A DNA stretch of 64,000 nucleotides from HLUCCA09 sp039822045 (GTDB lineage Bacteria > Pseudomonadota > Alphaproteobacteria > Rhodobacterales > Rhodobacteraceae): the NCBI GenBank assembly GCA_039822045.1, contig JBCBMY010000008.1, forward strand, positions 1 through 64,000. The letters are read 5' to 3'. The stretch's first letter is position 1. Every line of letters begins with the position of its first letter. Both the position numbers and the translations under genes were made by a program. Under the pieces are notes generated by a model, which was not told the DNA's origin, searched no databases, and worked only from the letters and a program-made list of their open reading frames with translations. This document shows positions 17,847 to 26,408 of the stretch, piece after piece.

Positions 17847-18856
17847 TGAACGAAGTCGCAACCGTGGGCGATCTGGCCCGCACCCTCATCTTTCGGCGCC
17901 GCAACGCTGACGTGCGAAGCGAGATCGACCGCCTCACCAAGGAGATCTCGACGGGGCGCAAGGCCGATCTGCCCGCTGCATTGTCGGGCGACTTCACCGT
18001 GCTTGCCTCTGTCGAGCGGGATATCCGGTCGCTCGCAGCCTACGGCACCGCGACCACCGAGCTCACGGCTCGGGCGTCGGCGATGCAAACGATGCTCGGC
18101 ACGATCCAGGACCAGACCGACAGGTTCATTCCGCAGCTGCTGGCTGCGCGCGGAACCAACCAGCAATCCTATACCGAGAACCTCGCCGAAGAGGCGCGCG
18201 TGAAGATGGACAGCGCCGTGTCGGCCCTCAACACCAATTTCGGGGGGCGCACGCTCTTTGCCGGCGCCGCGGTCGACGGGCCTGCGCTGGCTGATGCCGA
18301 TGTCATTCTGGCCGCCGTCGAGGCTGCGGTGGCGGGGGTGGCTGCCGACGCCGCAACGGTGGAGGCCGAAGTTGCCGCGTGGTTTGCTCCTGGCGGCGGG
18401 TTCGACACTGTCGGATATATCGGCTCGGCCAATCCTGTCGGCGCGCAGCCCGTCTCGTCGACCCAGTCGCTTTCGATCAACATCACGGCCGAGGACACAC
18501 GCTTGCGCGAGATCCTGTCGGGCATTGCGCTGGCCGCCATGGCCGACCGCCCGCCGCTTGCGGGGACGCTCAGCGAGCAGACCGAACTCGCGGAGATGGC
18601 GGGCACCGCGCTTTTGCGCTCGCAAACCGGGCTGTCGACGCTGCGCGGCGAAGTCGGCGCGGTCGAGGCCGAGCTGGACTCGGTTGTCACCCGCAACGGC
18701 GCCGAGGAGACCGCGCTTCGGATCACCCGGGGCGAATTGGCCGACGCCGACATCTACGATTCCTCGACGCAGCTCGAAGCGGTGCAGACCCAGCTCGAAC
18801 TGCTCTATGCCATCACCGTGCGCAGCTCTGAGCTGACACTGACAAGGTTCCTCTGA
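17846..18856 (+). CDS. flgL: Flagellar hook-associated protein 3 (FlgL)
   Basis: A 336-residue protein of the flagellin/FlgL family. The N-terminal helix carries RSEIDRLTKEISTGRKADLP, close to the flagellin pattern, and the C-terminus ends LEAVQTQLELLYAITVRSSELTLTRFL. Length and position directly after flgK identify it as the junction protein next to the filament rather than flagellin. A Gly/Ala-rich centre (about 130-190) is variable. The following flgI starts after a 3-base gap. Confidence 0.87.
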   Translation: MNEVATVGDLARTLIFRRRNADVRSEIDRLTKEISTGRKADLPAALSGDFTVLASVERDIRSLAAYGTATTELTARASAMQTMLGTIQDQTDRFIPQLLAARGTNQQSYTENLAEEARVKMDSAVSALNTNFGGRTLFAGAAVDGPALADADVILAAVEAAVAGVAADAATVEAEVAAWFAPGGGFDTVGYIGSANPVGAQPVSSTQSLSINITAEDTRLREILSGIALAAMADRPPLAGTLSEQTELAEMAGTALLRSQTGLSTLRGEVGAVEAELDSVVTRNGAEETALRITRGELADADIYDSSTQLEAVQTQLELLYAITVRSSELTLTRFL

Positions 18857-18859
18857 GAC

Positions 18860-19987
18860 ATGCGCCAGATCCTCGCCGCCATCTTCCCCACGCTCCTGTC
18901 GGCGCTGATCGCCCTCACGCCCGTCATGGCCACGGCCCAAAGCGCGCCGATCCGGCTGAAGGATCTGGTGGAGTTCGACGGCGTGAGGGGGAACGACCTT
19001 GTAGGCTACGGCCTTGTTGTGGGCCTCAACGGCACGGGCGATGGGATCCGAAACTCGCCCTACACCGAAGAGATCATGGCCAACATCCTTGAGCGGCTGG
19101 GCGTGAATATCACGGGCGAACAATTCCGCCCGTCGAACGTGGCGGCCGTGTTCGTGACGGCCACGCTGCCGCCCTTTGCCCGTGCGGGCAGCCAGGTGGA
19201 TGTGACGGTGTCGGCCATCGGCGACGCCTCGAGCCTGTTGGGCGGCACGCTGATCATGACGCCCCTCACGGCCGCCGATGGCGAGATCTATGCCGTCAGC
19301 CAGGGCACCGTGATTGCCGGCGGCGCCGCCGCGCAAGGCGAAGCGGCGCAGGTGATTCAGGGCGTACCGACGTCCGGTGTGATCCCGGCCGGGGCGCGGG
19401 TCGAGCGGGAGATCGAGTTCGACTTTTCGACGCTGTCGAGTATTCGCATGGCGTTGCGGACGCCCGATTTCACGACGGCCGACCGGATCGAGGCGGCCGT
19501 GAACCAGGCGTTCGGCCGTTCCGTTGCACGGATGCTCGACGCCGGGACAGTGGAGATCAGCATTGCCGCCACCGGCGCACGCTCGCCGGCCCATGCATTG
19601 TCGCGGATTGAGAACGTGACGGTTCAGCCCGAGCGGCGGGCGCGAGTCGTCGTTGATCAGCGCTCCGGCACCATCGTGATGGGGGAGGATGTGCGGATCA
19701 GCCGGGTTGCGGTGTCTCAGGGCAACCTGACGCTCAGGATCGAAGAGGCGCCGCTGGCGGTGCAGCCCAACCCGTTCTCGCCCGGGCAGACCGTGGTCGT
19801 TCCTCGCACCAACGCGCAGATCGAGGAAGAGGCGGGGATCAGCCTGGCGGAGGTGCCGACGACGACCTCACTCTCAGACGTCGTCGCCGGTCTCAACGCC
19901 CTTGGTGTCGGGCCGCGCGACATGATCGACATCCTCAAGAGCATCAAGGCCGCCGGTGCATTGCACGCCGAGTTCATCGTGCGCTGA
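18860..19987 (+). CDS. flgI: Flagellar P-ring protein FlgI
   Basis: A 375-residue periplasmic protein that forms the P-ring around the rod in the peptidoglycan layer. A signal peptide (residues 1-26, ending MATA) is followed by the conserved start IRLKDLVEFDGVRGNDLVGY, then GLVVGLNGTGDG. Other FlgI blocks are present: NVAAVFVTATLPPFARAGSQ, VTVSAIGDASSLLGGTL and the C-terminal LNALGVGPRDMIDILKSIKAAGALHAE. Length is as expected. It is the last gene of the flagellar block; a hairpin follows about 80 bases downstream. Confidence 0.94.
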   Translation: MRQILAAIFPTLLSALIALTPVMATAQSAPIRLKDLVEFDGVRGNDLVGYGLVVGLNGTGDGIRNSPYTEEIMANILERLGVNITGEQFRPSNVAAVFVTATLPPFARAGSQVDVTVSAIGDASSLLGGTLIMTPLTAADGEIYAVSQGTVIAGGAAAQGEAAQVIQGVPTSGVIPAGARVEREIEFDFSTLSSIRMALRTPDFTTADRIEAAVNQAFGRSVARMLDAGTVEISIAATGARSPAHALSRIENVTVQPERRARVVVDQRSGTIVMGEDVRISRVAVSQGNLTLRIEEAPLAVQPNPFSPGQTVVVPRTNAQIEEEAGISLAEVPTTTSLSDVVAGLNALGVGPRDMIDILKSIKAAGALHAEFIVR

Positions 19988-19994
19988 CCTTGGG

Positions 19995-20022
19995 GCGCTG
20001 AATGTCGTGCGCTGAATTTCGT
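19995..20022. repeat. Tandem 14-bp duplication after flgI
   Basis: GCGCTGAATGTCGT (19995-20008) is followed directly by GCGCTGAATTTCGT (20009-20022), one mismatch in 14. It lies in the untranslated space between convergent flgI and the LOG-family gene, just before the hairpin at 20066-20087. It looks like a slippage duplication. Confidence 0.6.
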
Positions 20023-20065
20023 GGACTAATCGTCGTGGGACGATCTTTGGGCTCTGACTTTCGGG

Positions 20066-20087
20066 CGCACGCCGCGACCGGCGTGCG
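20066..20087. terminator. Hairpin between convergent flgI and LOG-family gene
   Basis: CGCACGCCG and CGGCGTGCG form a perfect 9-bp stem with the 4-base loop CGAC. It lacks a clear T-tract on either side, so it may slow or mark the end of both converging transcripts rather than act as a classical intrinsic terminator. Confidence 0.5.
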
Positions 20088-20135
20088 GATCGCCACCAGC
20101 CGACGGCGTGAGCCCCGATTTCGGAGCCGTCCGGA

Positions 20136-20966
20136 CTAGCGGCCGGGGATTTCGCTGCGCTTTTCGCCCGCCCCTTCCCAGGCGTCGATGGCGGTGAGCG
20201 CTTCATCTGCGGATTCGACGAACCGGAACAGGTCGAGATCGGCCCGGCTGATCGTTCCGGCCTCGACCAGCGCGTCAAAGTCGATCACCCGGCGCCAGAA
20301 CGCCTCGCCGAAGAGAAGGAAGGGGATCTTCTCCATGCGGCCGGTCTGGATCAGCGTCAGGGCCTCAAAGGTCTCGTCGAGCGTGCCGAAGCCGCCGGGA
20401 AACACCGCGATGGTTCGGGCGCGCATCAGGAAGTGCATCTTGCGGATGCCGAAATAGTGGAAGTTGAAACAGAGCTCCGGCGTAACATAGGGGTTCGGCG
20501 CCTGCTCGTGGGGCAGCACAATCGACAGGCCGATCGATCGCCCGCCGGCGTCGACCGCACCGCGATTGCCCGCCTCCATGACGCCGGGCCCGCCGCCAGT
20601 GCAGACCACCCAGTGCCGCCCGCCGGTGCCGAGGGAGCGCTCGGTCACGGCATGCGCGAAGGCGCGGGCCTCGTCGTAGAAATGGCCCAGCGCGCCCATG
20701 CCAGTTCCGTTCGCGCCTTCGCGGATCCGCGCGCCCCCAAATAGCACCACGGTACTCTCGACGCCGGCCTCGGCCATCAGGAGCTCAGTTTTCAGGAGTT
20801 CCAGCTGCAGGCGCACGGGGCGCAACTCGTCGCGGCAAATGAAAGCATCGTCCATGAAGGCCAGGCGATAGGCCGGTGCCATGGTCTGGGCCGTCTGCGG
20901 CACCTCGCGCGCCGTCTCGCTGTCCTGGGCCGCGTCGCGAAACCCCTTGTGTCTGTCTTCAGACAT
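20136..20966 (-). CDS. LOG family protein (TIGR00730-type Rossmann fold)
   Basis: A 276-residue member of the LONELY GUY family. The defining motifs are present: GGGPGVMEAGNRGA in the first half and PGGFGTLDE in the second (PGGxGTxxE). Family members release cytokinin-type bases from their nucleoside 5'-monophosphates or hydrolyse AMP-like nucleotides; the bacterial substrate here is unknown. ATG 20966 is chosen for GGAGG 7 bases upstream; an open frame to 21131 has no homology. It is divergent from dapD and convergent with flgI, so it is a stand-alone gene. Confidence 0.85.
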   Translation of the reverse strand: MSEDRHKGFRDAAQDSETAREVPQTAQTMAPAYRLAFMDDAFICRDELRPVRLQLELLKTELLMAEAGVESTVVLFGGARIREGANGTGMGALGHFYDEARAFAHAVTERSLGTGGRHWVVCTGGGPGVMEAGNRGAVDAGGRSIGLSIVLPHEQAPNPYVTPELCFNFHYFGIRKMHFLMRARTIAVFPGGFGTLDETFEALTLIQTGRMEKIPFLLFGEAFWRRVIDFDALVEAGTISRADLDLFRFVESADEALTAIDAWEGAGEKRSEIPGR

Positions 20967-21082
20967 GCCGCACCTCCGGGTCGGGCCCCTCGCGTCCGGC
21001 CTAAGGACCGGCGGAGCCGATTGCGCCGCGCCCGCCCCCCGTCTATAGGCGCCAGGACGCAGCAGACCAGAGGGAAGCGGGA

Positions 21083-21910
21083 ATGTCCAACGCGCAGCTC
21101 GAAACCGCGATCGAAGCCGCCTGGGAGGCACGCGACACGATCACGCCCGCGACGACGGGCGAAACCCGAGACGCGATTGACGACACGCTGAACGCCCTCG
21201 ACAGCGGGCAGCTCCGCGTCGCCGAGCGCAAGGACGACGGCACCTGGCATGTCAATCAATGGGCAAAGAAGGCCGTTCTGCTCGGCTTTCGCCTGAAGGA
21301 CATGGCGCAGCAAGCGGGTGGCCCGCAGGGCGGCGGCTGGTGGGACAAGGTCGACAGCAAGTTTGAAGGATGGGGCGACAACCAGTGGCGCGCGGCCGGC
21401 TTTCGTGCCGTACCCAACTGCGTGGTGCGCCGCTCAGCCTTTATCGCGACGGGCGTCGTGTTGATGCCGTCCTTCGTCAATCTCGGCGCCTATGTCGACA
21501 CCGGAACGATGGTCGACACATGGGCGACGGTCGGGTCCTGCGCCCAGATCGGCAAGAACGTTCACCTGTCGGGCGGCGTCGGCATCGGTGGCGTGCTGGA
21601 GCCGATGCAGGCCGGCCCCACGATCATCGAGGACAATTGCTTCATCGGCGCCCGCTCCGAAGTGGTTGAGGGCGTGATCGTGCGCGAAGGCTCCGTCCTC
21701 GGCATGGGCGTTTTCATCGGCCAGTCGACCAAGATCGTCGATCGGGCGACAGGTGAGGTGTTCATGGGCGAGGTCCCGCCCTACTCCGTCGTCGTCGCGG
21801 GCTCGCTGCCCTCCACCGGCGGTGTCCACCTCTATTGTGCGGTGATCGTGAAGCGTGTCGACGAGCGCACGCGTTCCAAGACCGGGATCAACGAGCTTCT
21901 GCGCGACTGA
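21083..21910 (+). CDS. dapD: 2,3,4,5-tetrahydropyridine-2,6-dicarboxylate N-succinyltransferase
   Basis: Transfers succinyl from succinyl-CoA to tetrahydrodipicolinate in the succinylase branch of lysine/diaminopimelate synthesis. The 275-residue protein has the usual helical N-terminal domain (LETAIEAAWEARDTITPATT), then a left-handed beta-helix built of hexapeptide repeats (about 110-230, including YVDTGTMVDTWATVGSCAQI, GKNVHLSGGVGIGGVLEP). A strong GGGAAG-type site precedes ATG 21083. It is an ordinary chromosomal gene that interrupts the run between the flagellar block and the photosynthesis regulators. Confidence 0.95.
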   Translation: MSNAQLETAIEAAWEARDTITPATTGETRDAIDDTLNALDSGQLRVAERKDDGTWHVNQWAKKAVLLGFRLKDMAQQAGGPQGGGWWDKVDSKFEGWGDNQWRAAGFRAVPNCVVRRSAFIATGVVLMPSFVNLGAYVDTGTMVDTWATVGSCAQIGKNVHLSGGVGIGGVLEPMQAGPTIIEDNCFIGARSEVVEGVIVREGSVLGMGVFIGQSTKIVDRATGEVFMGEVPPYSVVVAGSLPSTGGVHLYCAVIVKRVDERTRSKTGINELLRD

Positions 21911-21928
21911 GGCGCTCCGTCCCATCGT

Positions 21929-21975
21929 TGGGCGGAAAATGTCCCGGGGGTGCGGGGGCAGTGCCCCCGCCCAAA
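21929..21975. terminator. Nested hairpins between convergent dapD and ppsR
   Basis: The inner palindrome GCGGGGGCA/TGCCCCCGC (21952-21970) is perfect with a single central base. The outer arms TTGGGCGG (21929-21936) and CCGCCCAA (21968-21975) also pair, so two mutually exclusive folds are possible. It lies between two convergent stop codons 68 bases apart and is best read as a bidirectional terminator. Confidence 0.6.
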
Positions 21976-21978
21976 GCT

Positions 21979-23394
21979 TCACTCGTCGCGCGCCAGAAGC
22001 CCGTATTTGCGCAGCTTGACGTAGAGCGATTGCCGCGACAGGCCGAGCATCTCGGCGGCGGCGACGCGGTTGTTCCGGGTCAGCTCGACCGCGGTTTCGA
22101 TGCACATCTTTTCGACGACATCCGTCGTTTCGGCCACGATGTCCTTCAGCGTCGCGGAGCCGACCAGTTCCATGACCGAGCGCATCGCGTCATCGGTTAC
22201 GCCGATTCCCGGCTTGCGCATCGCTTCGGCCCGGCTCGCATCGCGGATCACGAAGGCAAGCGCGGGATGGTTGGGATGGCGCAGATATGTGGCCGAGATC
22301 TCAACCGAGACCTGATTGCCGTATTCGCCGGTCAGCCGTGTGGCGTACATGCGCATCTGGCCCGAGCGCTGGGCATTCTCAAGCAGCACCTTGAGATCCA
22401 CCGATCCGCGCGACAGGAACCGCCCGAGGCTGTGCCCCTTGACGGCCGATGCGTGGGCGGCGTCGGTCAGGGACAGGAACGCATCATTGGCAGACCGGAT
22501 CAGGCCGTCGGCATCGCAGAAGACGATCGCGTCGGGCCCCTCGATGAAGAGCCCCGTCAGATCCTCGCCCAGCGCGTCGGCAGGGCCCGGCACATGCTGG
22601 CCGTCCTGCACGATCCGCAGCAGCAGCATCCGTTCGCCGGCCGCACGGAACGCCCGGGCCCGCAGGCCCACGGTGCGCCCGTCGCCCTTGATCCGGGCCG
22701 GCACCGGGCCGGCGCCCTCGGTCAGGGCGGCGTTGGTCAGGGTTTCGATGAACTCGCCCCGGCGCTTGCCCTCGAAACTCTGGGCCAGAGTCGCGCCCAC
22801 CGCATCTTCGCGCGTCATCCCGAGGAGCCCCGCGGCCGTGGCGGACGCATCCGTGATCCGGCCCGACCCGATGGACACAAACAGAACCGGATCCTCGGCG
22901 GCCTCCATCAAGACGCGGTAGCGCGTGTCGAAATCGCGCTGGCTTTCATAATCCTGCTCAAGCGCAAGTTGCGCCTTGACGAGCTGTTCCTGCATCTCGG
23001 CGATCGGGCGCAGATCACGCCCGATCATCAGCACAGTGCCGTCGGGTCCGATCCGGTGAAAGGAATAGCGAATGGGGAACTCGGCGCCTGCAACGCCGCC
23101 GTGGTTCAACTCGACGCCGGACCGACCGTGTCCGTCTTCCGCGATAGCGGCCAGCGCATCGTCGACCTTGCCGACACTGTCGGGCGCCAGACAGTCGCGG
23201 ATGTTCTCACCCTGCCATGCCTCGGTCTCGGTGAGCCGGGCACTTTCAGGGTTGCGCAGCACCGACAGAACGTGGCCCTCGGGCGAGACCACCACCGACA
23301 GGTCGGCCGCACGTGCAATGATGTCGCCCAGTATGTCTGGCGCGATCAGCGGGATCGACCCTGAATTCCAGTATGCCGATCCGCCTGAACTCAA
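21979..23394 (-). CDS. ppsR: Photosynthesis repressor PpsR (CrtJ)
   Basis: Redox- and light-linked repressor that binds TGT-N12-ACA palindromes and shuts down bch, crt and puc genes under oxygen. About 471 residues: an N-terminal PAS-like domain (PLIAPDILGDIIARAADLSV), two further PAS domains (about 140-255 and 270-375), and a C-terminal Fis-type helix-turn-helix (RVAAAEMLGLSRQSLYVKLR). A Cys in KMCIETAVELT just before the helix-turn-helix matches the redox-sensitive Cys of the family. The start is uncertain: TTG 23394 overlaps the ppaA stop as TTGA and gives the family length; ATG 23490 would extend 32 residues into ppaA. Ten candidate sites of its consensus lie in this window. Confidence 0.9.
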   Translation of the reverse strand: MSSGGSAYWNSGSIPLIAPDILGDIIARAADLSVVVSPEGHVLSVLRNPESARLTETEAWQGENIRDCLAPDSVGKVDDALAAIAEDGHGRSGVELNHGGVAGAEFPIRYSFHRIGPDGTVLMIGRDLRPIAEMQEQLVKAQLALEQDYESQRDFDTRYRVLMEAAEDPVLFVSIGSGRITDASATAAGLLGMTREDAVGATLAQSFEGKRRGEFIETLTNAALTEGAGPVPARIKGDGRTVGLRARAFRAAGERMLLLRIVQDGQHVPGPADALGEDLTGLFIEGPDAIVFCDADGLIRSANDAFLSLTDAAHASAVKGHSLGRFLSRGSVDLKVLLENAQRSGQMRMYATRLTGEYGNQVSVEISATYLRHPNHPALAFVIRDASRAEAMRKPGIGVTDDAMRSVMELVGSATLKDIVAETTDVVEKMCIETAVELTRNNRVAAAEMLGLSRQSLYVKLRKYGLLARDE

Positions 23395-24254
23395 CTCGGA
23401 CCGGGCCCGCTGCGGACCTGCCTCCCCGACCTCGGCGTCGGTTTCGTATGTGCCGGTCGCCCTTCGTCCGGTAACCGTGTAAGACCGCAAAGCTCAAGCG
23501 CCTCCTTCGGATCAGATGTGGCAAAGTCTGCCCCAACTCGGGACGCCACATCGGGAACAACAGACAAGATCGCGCCGCCGACGACGATCGGCGGAGAAGG
23601 CGCGAGCCCTGATCGTACCGAATTGACCAGGTTCGCCAGAAAATCAAGCTTTTCGGGGCCGGCAGCAGAGACGGCGACCATATCGAAGTGATGCATCCGC
23701 ACCATCTGGCCCACGCTGCGGGCTGCCTGGCCCAGCGCAAGCCGGGCAAGCGCGCCCTCCCGACGGAAGAGCGACATGGCCACCATCGCACCGAGCGTAT
23801 GTTGCGAGGCCTCGGGCACCACGATCAGAACCTCGGGCGCATCGGCATCGAACTGGGCTTCAGGTTGGCCGCCCTCGAGATTGCGCAGCACGCTTTGCAA
23901 CCGCGCCGCGCCGATCGTGACCTCGGCGAAGCTCAGTTGGCTGTCGACCCAGGCCTGACCCAGGGCGCGCGCAACGGCTGGGATATGAGTGTCGACAATT
24001 GCCTGGTCGGGCGGGGTGTCCGCGTCGCCGTCGAGCCCGAGCGCGGCGAGGCGACTCGCCATCTCGCCCCTGTCATCGCAGAGGACGGCAGCGGCGATCT
24101 CGGCCTGAATATCCGTTGCCGATGTCAAGCGTGCGCCGGCATGCCAAATGTCGGATTGCCCGTTGATTATGCCTGTCTCGGCGCGCGGCCAACCTCGGGC
24201 CAGCGCGTCATTTTCAGAGGCTTCCGGGGTCGAGTCGCGTTGATCGTTCAGCAT
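23391..24254 (-). CDS. ppaA: B12-binding antirepressor PpaA/AerR
   Basis: A 287-residue regulator with a cobalamin-binding domain, without the N-terminal BLUF of AppA. The segment WVDSQLSFAEVTIGAARLQS and the later PEVLIVVPEASQHTLGAMVA are the conserved B12-binding blocks of this family; the His of SQHTLG is the likely cobalt ligand. AerR/PpaA proteins bind light-modified cobalamin and antagonise PpsR/CrtJ. It is the first gene of a two-gene operon and overlaps ppsR (TTGA), so repressor and antirepressor are made together. Two PpsR palindromes lie between it and bchF, which suggests shared control of both directions. Confidence 0.88.
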   Translation of the reverse strand: MLNDQRDSTPEASENDALARGWPRAETGIINGQSDIWHAGARLTSATDIQAEIAAAVLCDDRGEMASRLAALGLDGDADTPPDQAIVDTHIPAVARALGQAWVDSQLSFAEVTIGAARLQSVLRNLEGGQPEAQFDADAPEVLIVVPEASQHTLGAMVAMSLFRREGALARLALGQAARSVGQMVRMHHFDMVAVSAAGPEKLDFLANLVNSVRSGLAPSPPIVVGGAILSVVPDVASRVGADFATSDPKEALELCGLTRLPDEGRPAHTKPTPRSGRQVRSGPGPS

Positions 24255-24339
24255 CGCTTGAGTCTCTCCCCGTTGGACACCTCAAGGTTGGGTGAGGCAA
24301 GGAAGTAGCGTCGTCGAGTGTCCTTCAACGGGCCAAACA

Positions 24340-24357
24340 TGTCAAACCGAATTGACA
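24340..24357. promoter_or_regulatory. PpsR-binding palindrome, ppaA side of bchF
   Basis: TGTCAAACCGAATTGACA is an exact TGT-N12-ACA match. It contains TTGACA in both orientations, so it could overlap a -35 element for either ppaA (minus) or a distal bchF promoter (plus). Confidence 0.75.
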
Positions 24358-24483
24358 GGTTCCTGTGCGCTGTTGGCGCCTTCTGCTTGGTTTCGAGCCC
24401 AACTCTTTGCGACTAGGGGACAATTCCTCTGCCAGACTCCCATACCCGTTAGGGTAGACCGTCAAGCAAATGGAGCAGTGGAG

Positions 24484-24523
24484 TGTAAGTTTCAATTGAC
24501 ACCTTCAACATGCCACCCATACT
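24484..24523 (+). promoter_or_regulatory. bchF promoter with PpsR-binding palindrome
   Basis: TGTAAGTTTCAATTGACA (24484-24501) is an exact TGT-N12-ACA site. Its right half supplies a consensus -35 TTGACA (24496-24501), followed after 16 bases by CATACT (24518-24523) as a possible -10. Binding would therefore block RNA polymerase directly. The centre lies 144 bases from the site at 24340-24357. The bchF ATG is 35 bases beyond the -10. Confidence 0.7.
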
Positions 24524-24557
24524 CGTGGACAGCACTGGAGTTCCGAGGGAGGACGAA

Positions 24558-25073
24558 ATGCACGACGGCCCGCGCGCGCGTCAGATGCCGGCGCCGCTCT
24601 ATACGCCAGCCGAGCGCGCCCGCCGCGATGCCAGCGTATGGACGCTGGTTCAGGGCATTCTCGCGCCGCTGCAGTTCCTCGTGTTTGCCGTCTCGCTGAT
24701 TCTGGTCCTGCGCTATCTCGCCACCGGCGCCGGCTATGAGGCCGCCACGGTCTCTATCCTCCTCAAGACGGCGCTGCTCTACACGATCATGGTGACCGGA
24801 GCGATCTGGGAGAAGGTCGTCTTTGGCCGCTACCTGTTCGCGCCAGCCTTCTTCTGGGAAGACGTGGTGAGCTTTGGGGTGATCGCGCTCCATACCCTTT
24901 ATCTTTATGCACTTTTTGCGGCGAACTGGGGTGCGAAGGCCGAGATGGCGATCGCGCTGGCGGCCTATGCCATCTATGTGGTGAACGCCACGCAGTTCCT
25001 GCTGAAGCTGCGCCGGGCGCGGCTTGATGCGCCGGCGGGCGGCGTGGCTCCGGCCGACGAGGTGCCGGCATGA
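24558..25073 (+). CDS. bchF: 2-vinyl bacteriochlorophyllide hydratase
   Basis: Hydrates the C3 vinyl group of chlorophyllide/bacteriochlorophyllide to 3-hydroxyethyl, a late bacteriochlorophyll a step that precedes BchC. The 171-residue membrane protein starts MHDGPRARQM, has LYTPAERARRDASVWTLVQG and several hydrophobic segments, and contains GAIWEKVVFGRYLFAPAFFWEDV, a highly conserved BchF block. ATG 24558 has GAGGGAGGA 3-11 bases upstream. The upstream region carries two PpsR sites. Its stop overlaps bchN as ATGA, beginning the bchFNBHLM-lhaA-puh superoperon. Confidence 0.94.
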   Translation: MHDGPRARQMPAPLYTPAERARRDASVWTLVQGILAPLQFLVFAVSLILVLRYLATGAGYEAATVSILLKTALLYTIMVTGAIWEKVVFGRYLFAPAFFWEDVVSFGVIALHTLYLYALFAANWGAKAEMAIALAAYAIYVVNATQFLLKLRRARLDAPAGGVAPADEVPA

Positions 25074-26356
25074 CCGAAGTGCCACGCCCCCCTCTTTCCG
25101 GCGGCTGCCTTGACGCACCGGTTCTGCGCGAACGCGGCCAGCGCGAGGTGTTCTGCGGTCTGACGGGGATCATCTGGCTGCACCGCAAAATGCAGGACGC
25201 GTTCTTCCTGGTCGTGGGCTCACGCACCTGTGCGCATCTTCTGCAGGCCGCGGCAGGGGTCATGATCTTTGCCGAGCCGCGCTTCGGCACAGCGATTCTC
25301 GAGGAGAAAGACCTCGCCGGCATGGCCGACGCTCACGAGGAACTCGACCGCGAGGTCGCGCGCCTGCTGTCACGCCGGCCTGACATTCGCCGGCTGTTCC
25401 TGGTCGGCTCCTGCCCCAGCGAGGTGATCAAGCTCGATCTGGCGAAGGCTGCAGAGCGGCTGTCGGCCCTCCACGCGCCGCACGTCCAGGTGATGAACTA
25501 TTCCGGCAGCGGCATCGAGACGACGTTCACTCAGGGCGAGGATGCCTGTTTGGCGGCGATGGTGCCGGAACTCGGCACCACCGAGCGGCGCAACCTTCTG
25601 ATCATCGGCGCCCTGCCGGACGTGGTGGAGGATCAGATGCTGGCCCTCGTCCGGGGACTGGGCATCGACGATGTGCAGGTTTTGCCTGCGGCGCGCGCGG
25701 GCGATGCACCCGAGGTTGGCCCCAACACGGTCTTCGCCCTGGCCCAGCCCTTCCTGGCCGACACGGCCGGAGCGCTTGAGCGCCGTGGCGCCCGACACAT
25801 TCCGGCTCCGTTCCCGTTCGGCGAGGAAGGCACGACGGCGTGGCTCGGCGCGCTCGCGCATGAGTTTGGCGTCAGCCCTGAGCGGTTCGACGAGGTCACG
25901 GCCGCGCCCCGGGCCCGCGCTCGGCGCGCGCTCGCGGCGCAGGCCGAAACGCTGAAGGGCCGGTCTGTGTTCTTCTTCCCCGACAGCCAGTTGGAGATCC
26001 CGCTCGCCCGTTTCCTGACCCGGGAATGCGGGATGGAGGCGGTGGAGGTGGCGGCGCCCTATATCCACCGCGCGCTTCACGGTCCCGACCTGGCCCTCCT
26101 GGGCGAGGGCCCGCGGATCGCCGAAGGGCAGGATGTCGACCGTCAGCTCGACCGCGCCCGAGATGCCCGCCCCGATCTGACCGTGTGCGGCCTCGGCCTG
26201 GCCAACCCGCTCGAGGCCGAGGGGATGACCACGAAATGGGCCATCGAACTGGTCTTCACGCCGGTTCATTTCTACGAGCAGGCCGGGGATCTTGCGGGCC
26301 TTTTCGCCAGGCCCCTGCGCCGCCGTGCCGCGCTCAGGTTGGAGGGCACCGCATGA
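25070..26356 (+). CDS. bchN: Light-independent protochlorophyllide reductase subunit N
   Basis: Half of the catalytic NB component of dark-operative protochlorophyllide reductase, which reduces ring D of protochlorophyllide using electrons from BchL. The 428-residue protein has the three Cys ligands of the shared 4Fe-4S cluster at C29 (VFCGLTG), C54 (RTCAHLL) and C115 (GSCPSEV). The fourth ligand, an Asp, comes from BchB. Length fits the family. It overlaps bchF by 4 bases and is followed by a 52-base gap holding a short repeat shared with the bchH-bchL gap. Confidence 0.95.
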   Translation: MTEVPRPPLSGGCLDAPVLRERGQREVFCGLTGIIWLHRKMQDAFFLVVGSRTCAHLLQAAAGVMIFAEPRFGTAILEEKDLAGMADAHEELDREVARLLSRRPDIRRLFLVGSCPSEVIKLDLAKAAERLSALHAPHVQVMNYSGSGIETTFTQGEDACLAAMVPELGTTERRNLLIIGALPDVVEDQMLALVRGLGIDDVQVLPAARAGDAPEVGPNTVFALAQPFLADTAGALERRGARHIPAPFPFGEEGTTAWLGALAHEFGVSPERFDEVTAAPRARARRALAAQAETLKGRSVFFFPDSQLEIPLARFLTRECGMEAVEVAAPYIHRALHGPDLALLGEGPRIAEGQDVDRQLDRARDARPDLTVCGLGLANPLEAEGMTTKWAIELVFTPVHFYEQAGDLAGLFARPLRRRAALRLEGTA

Positions 26357-26368
26357 GCCGCACCCCCT

Positions 26369-26391
26369 CCATCATCTCGATCCAAATACTC
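26369..26391 (-). repeat. Short intergenic repeat, copy 1 (bchN-bchB gap)
   Basis: Read on the minus strand, these 23 bases begin GAGTATTTGG and end GAGATGATGG. They match 19 of 23 bases of the segment at 31572-31594 on the plus strand. Both lie in the only two sizeable gaps of the bchNBHL run. Confidence 0.65.
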
Positions 26392-26408
26392 ACGGCCGGA
26401 GGGCGGCC

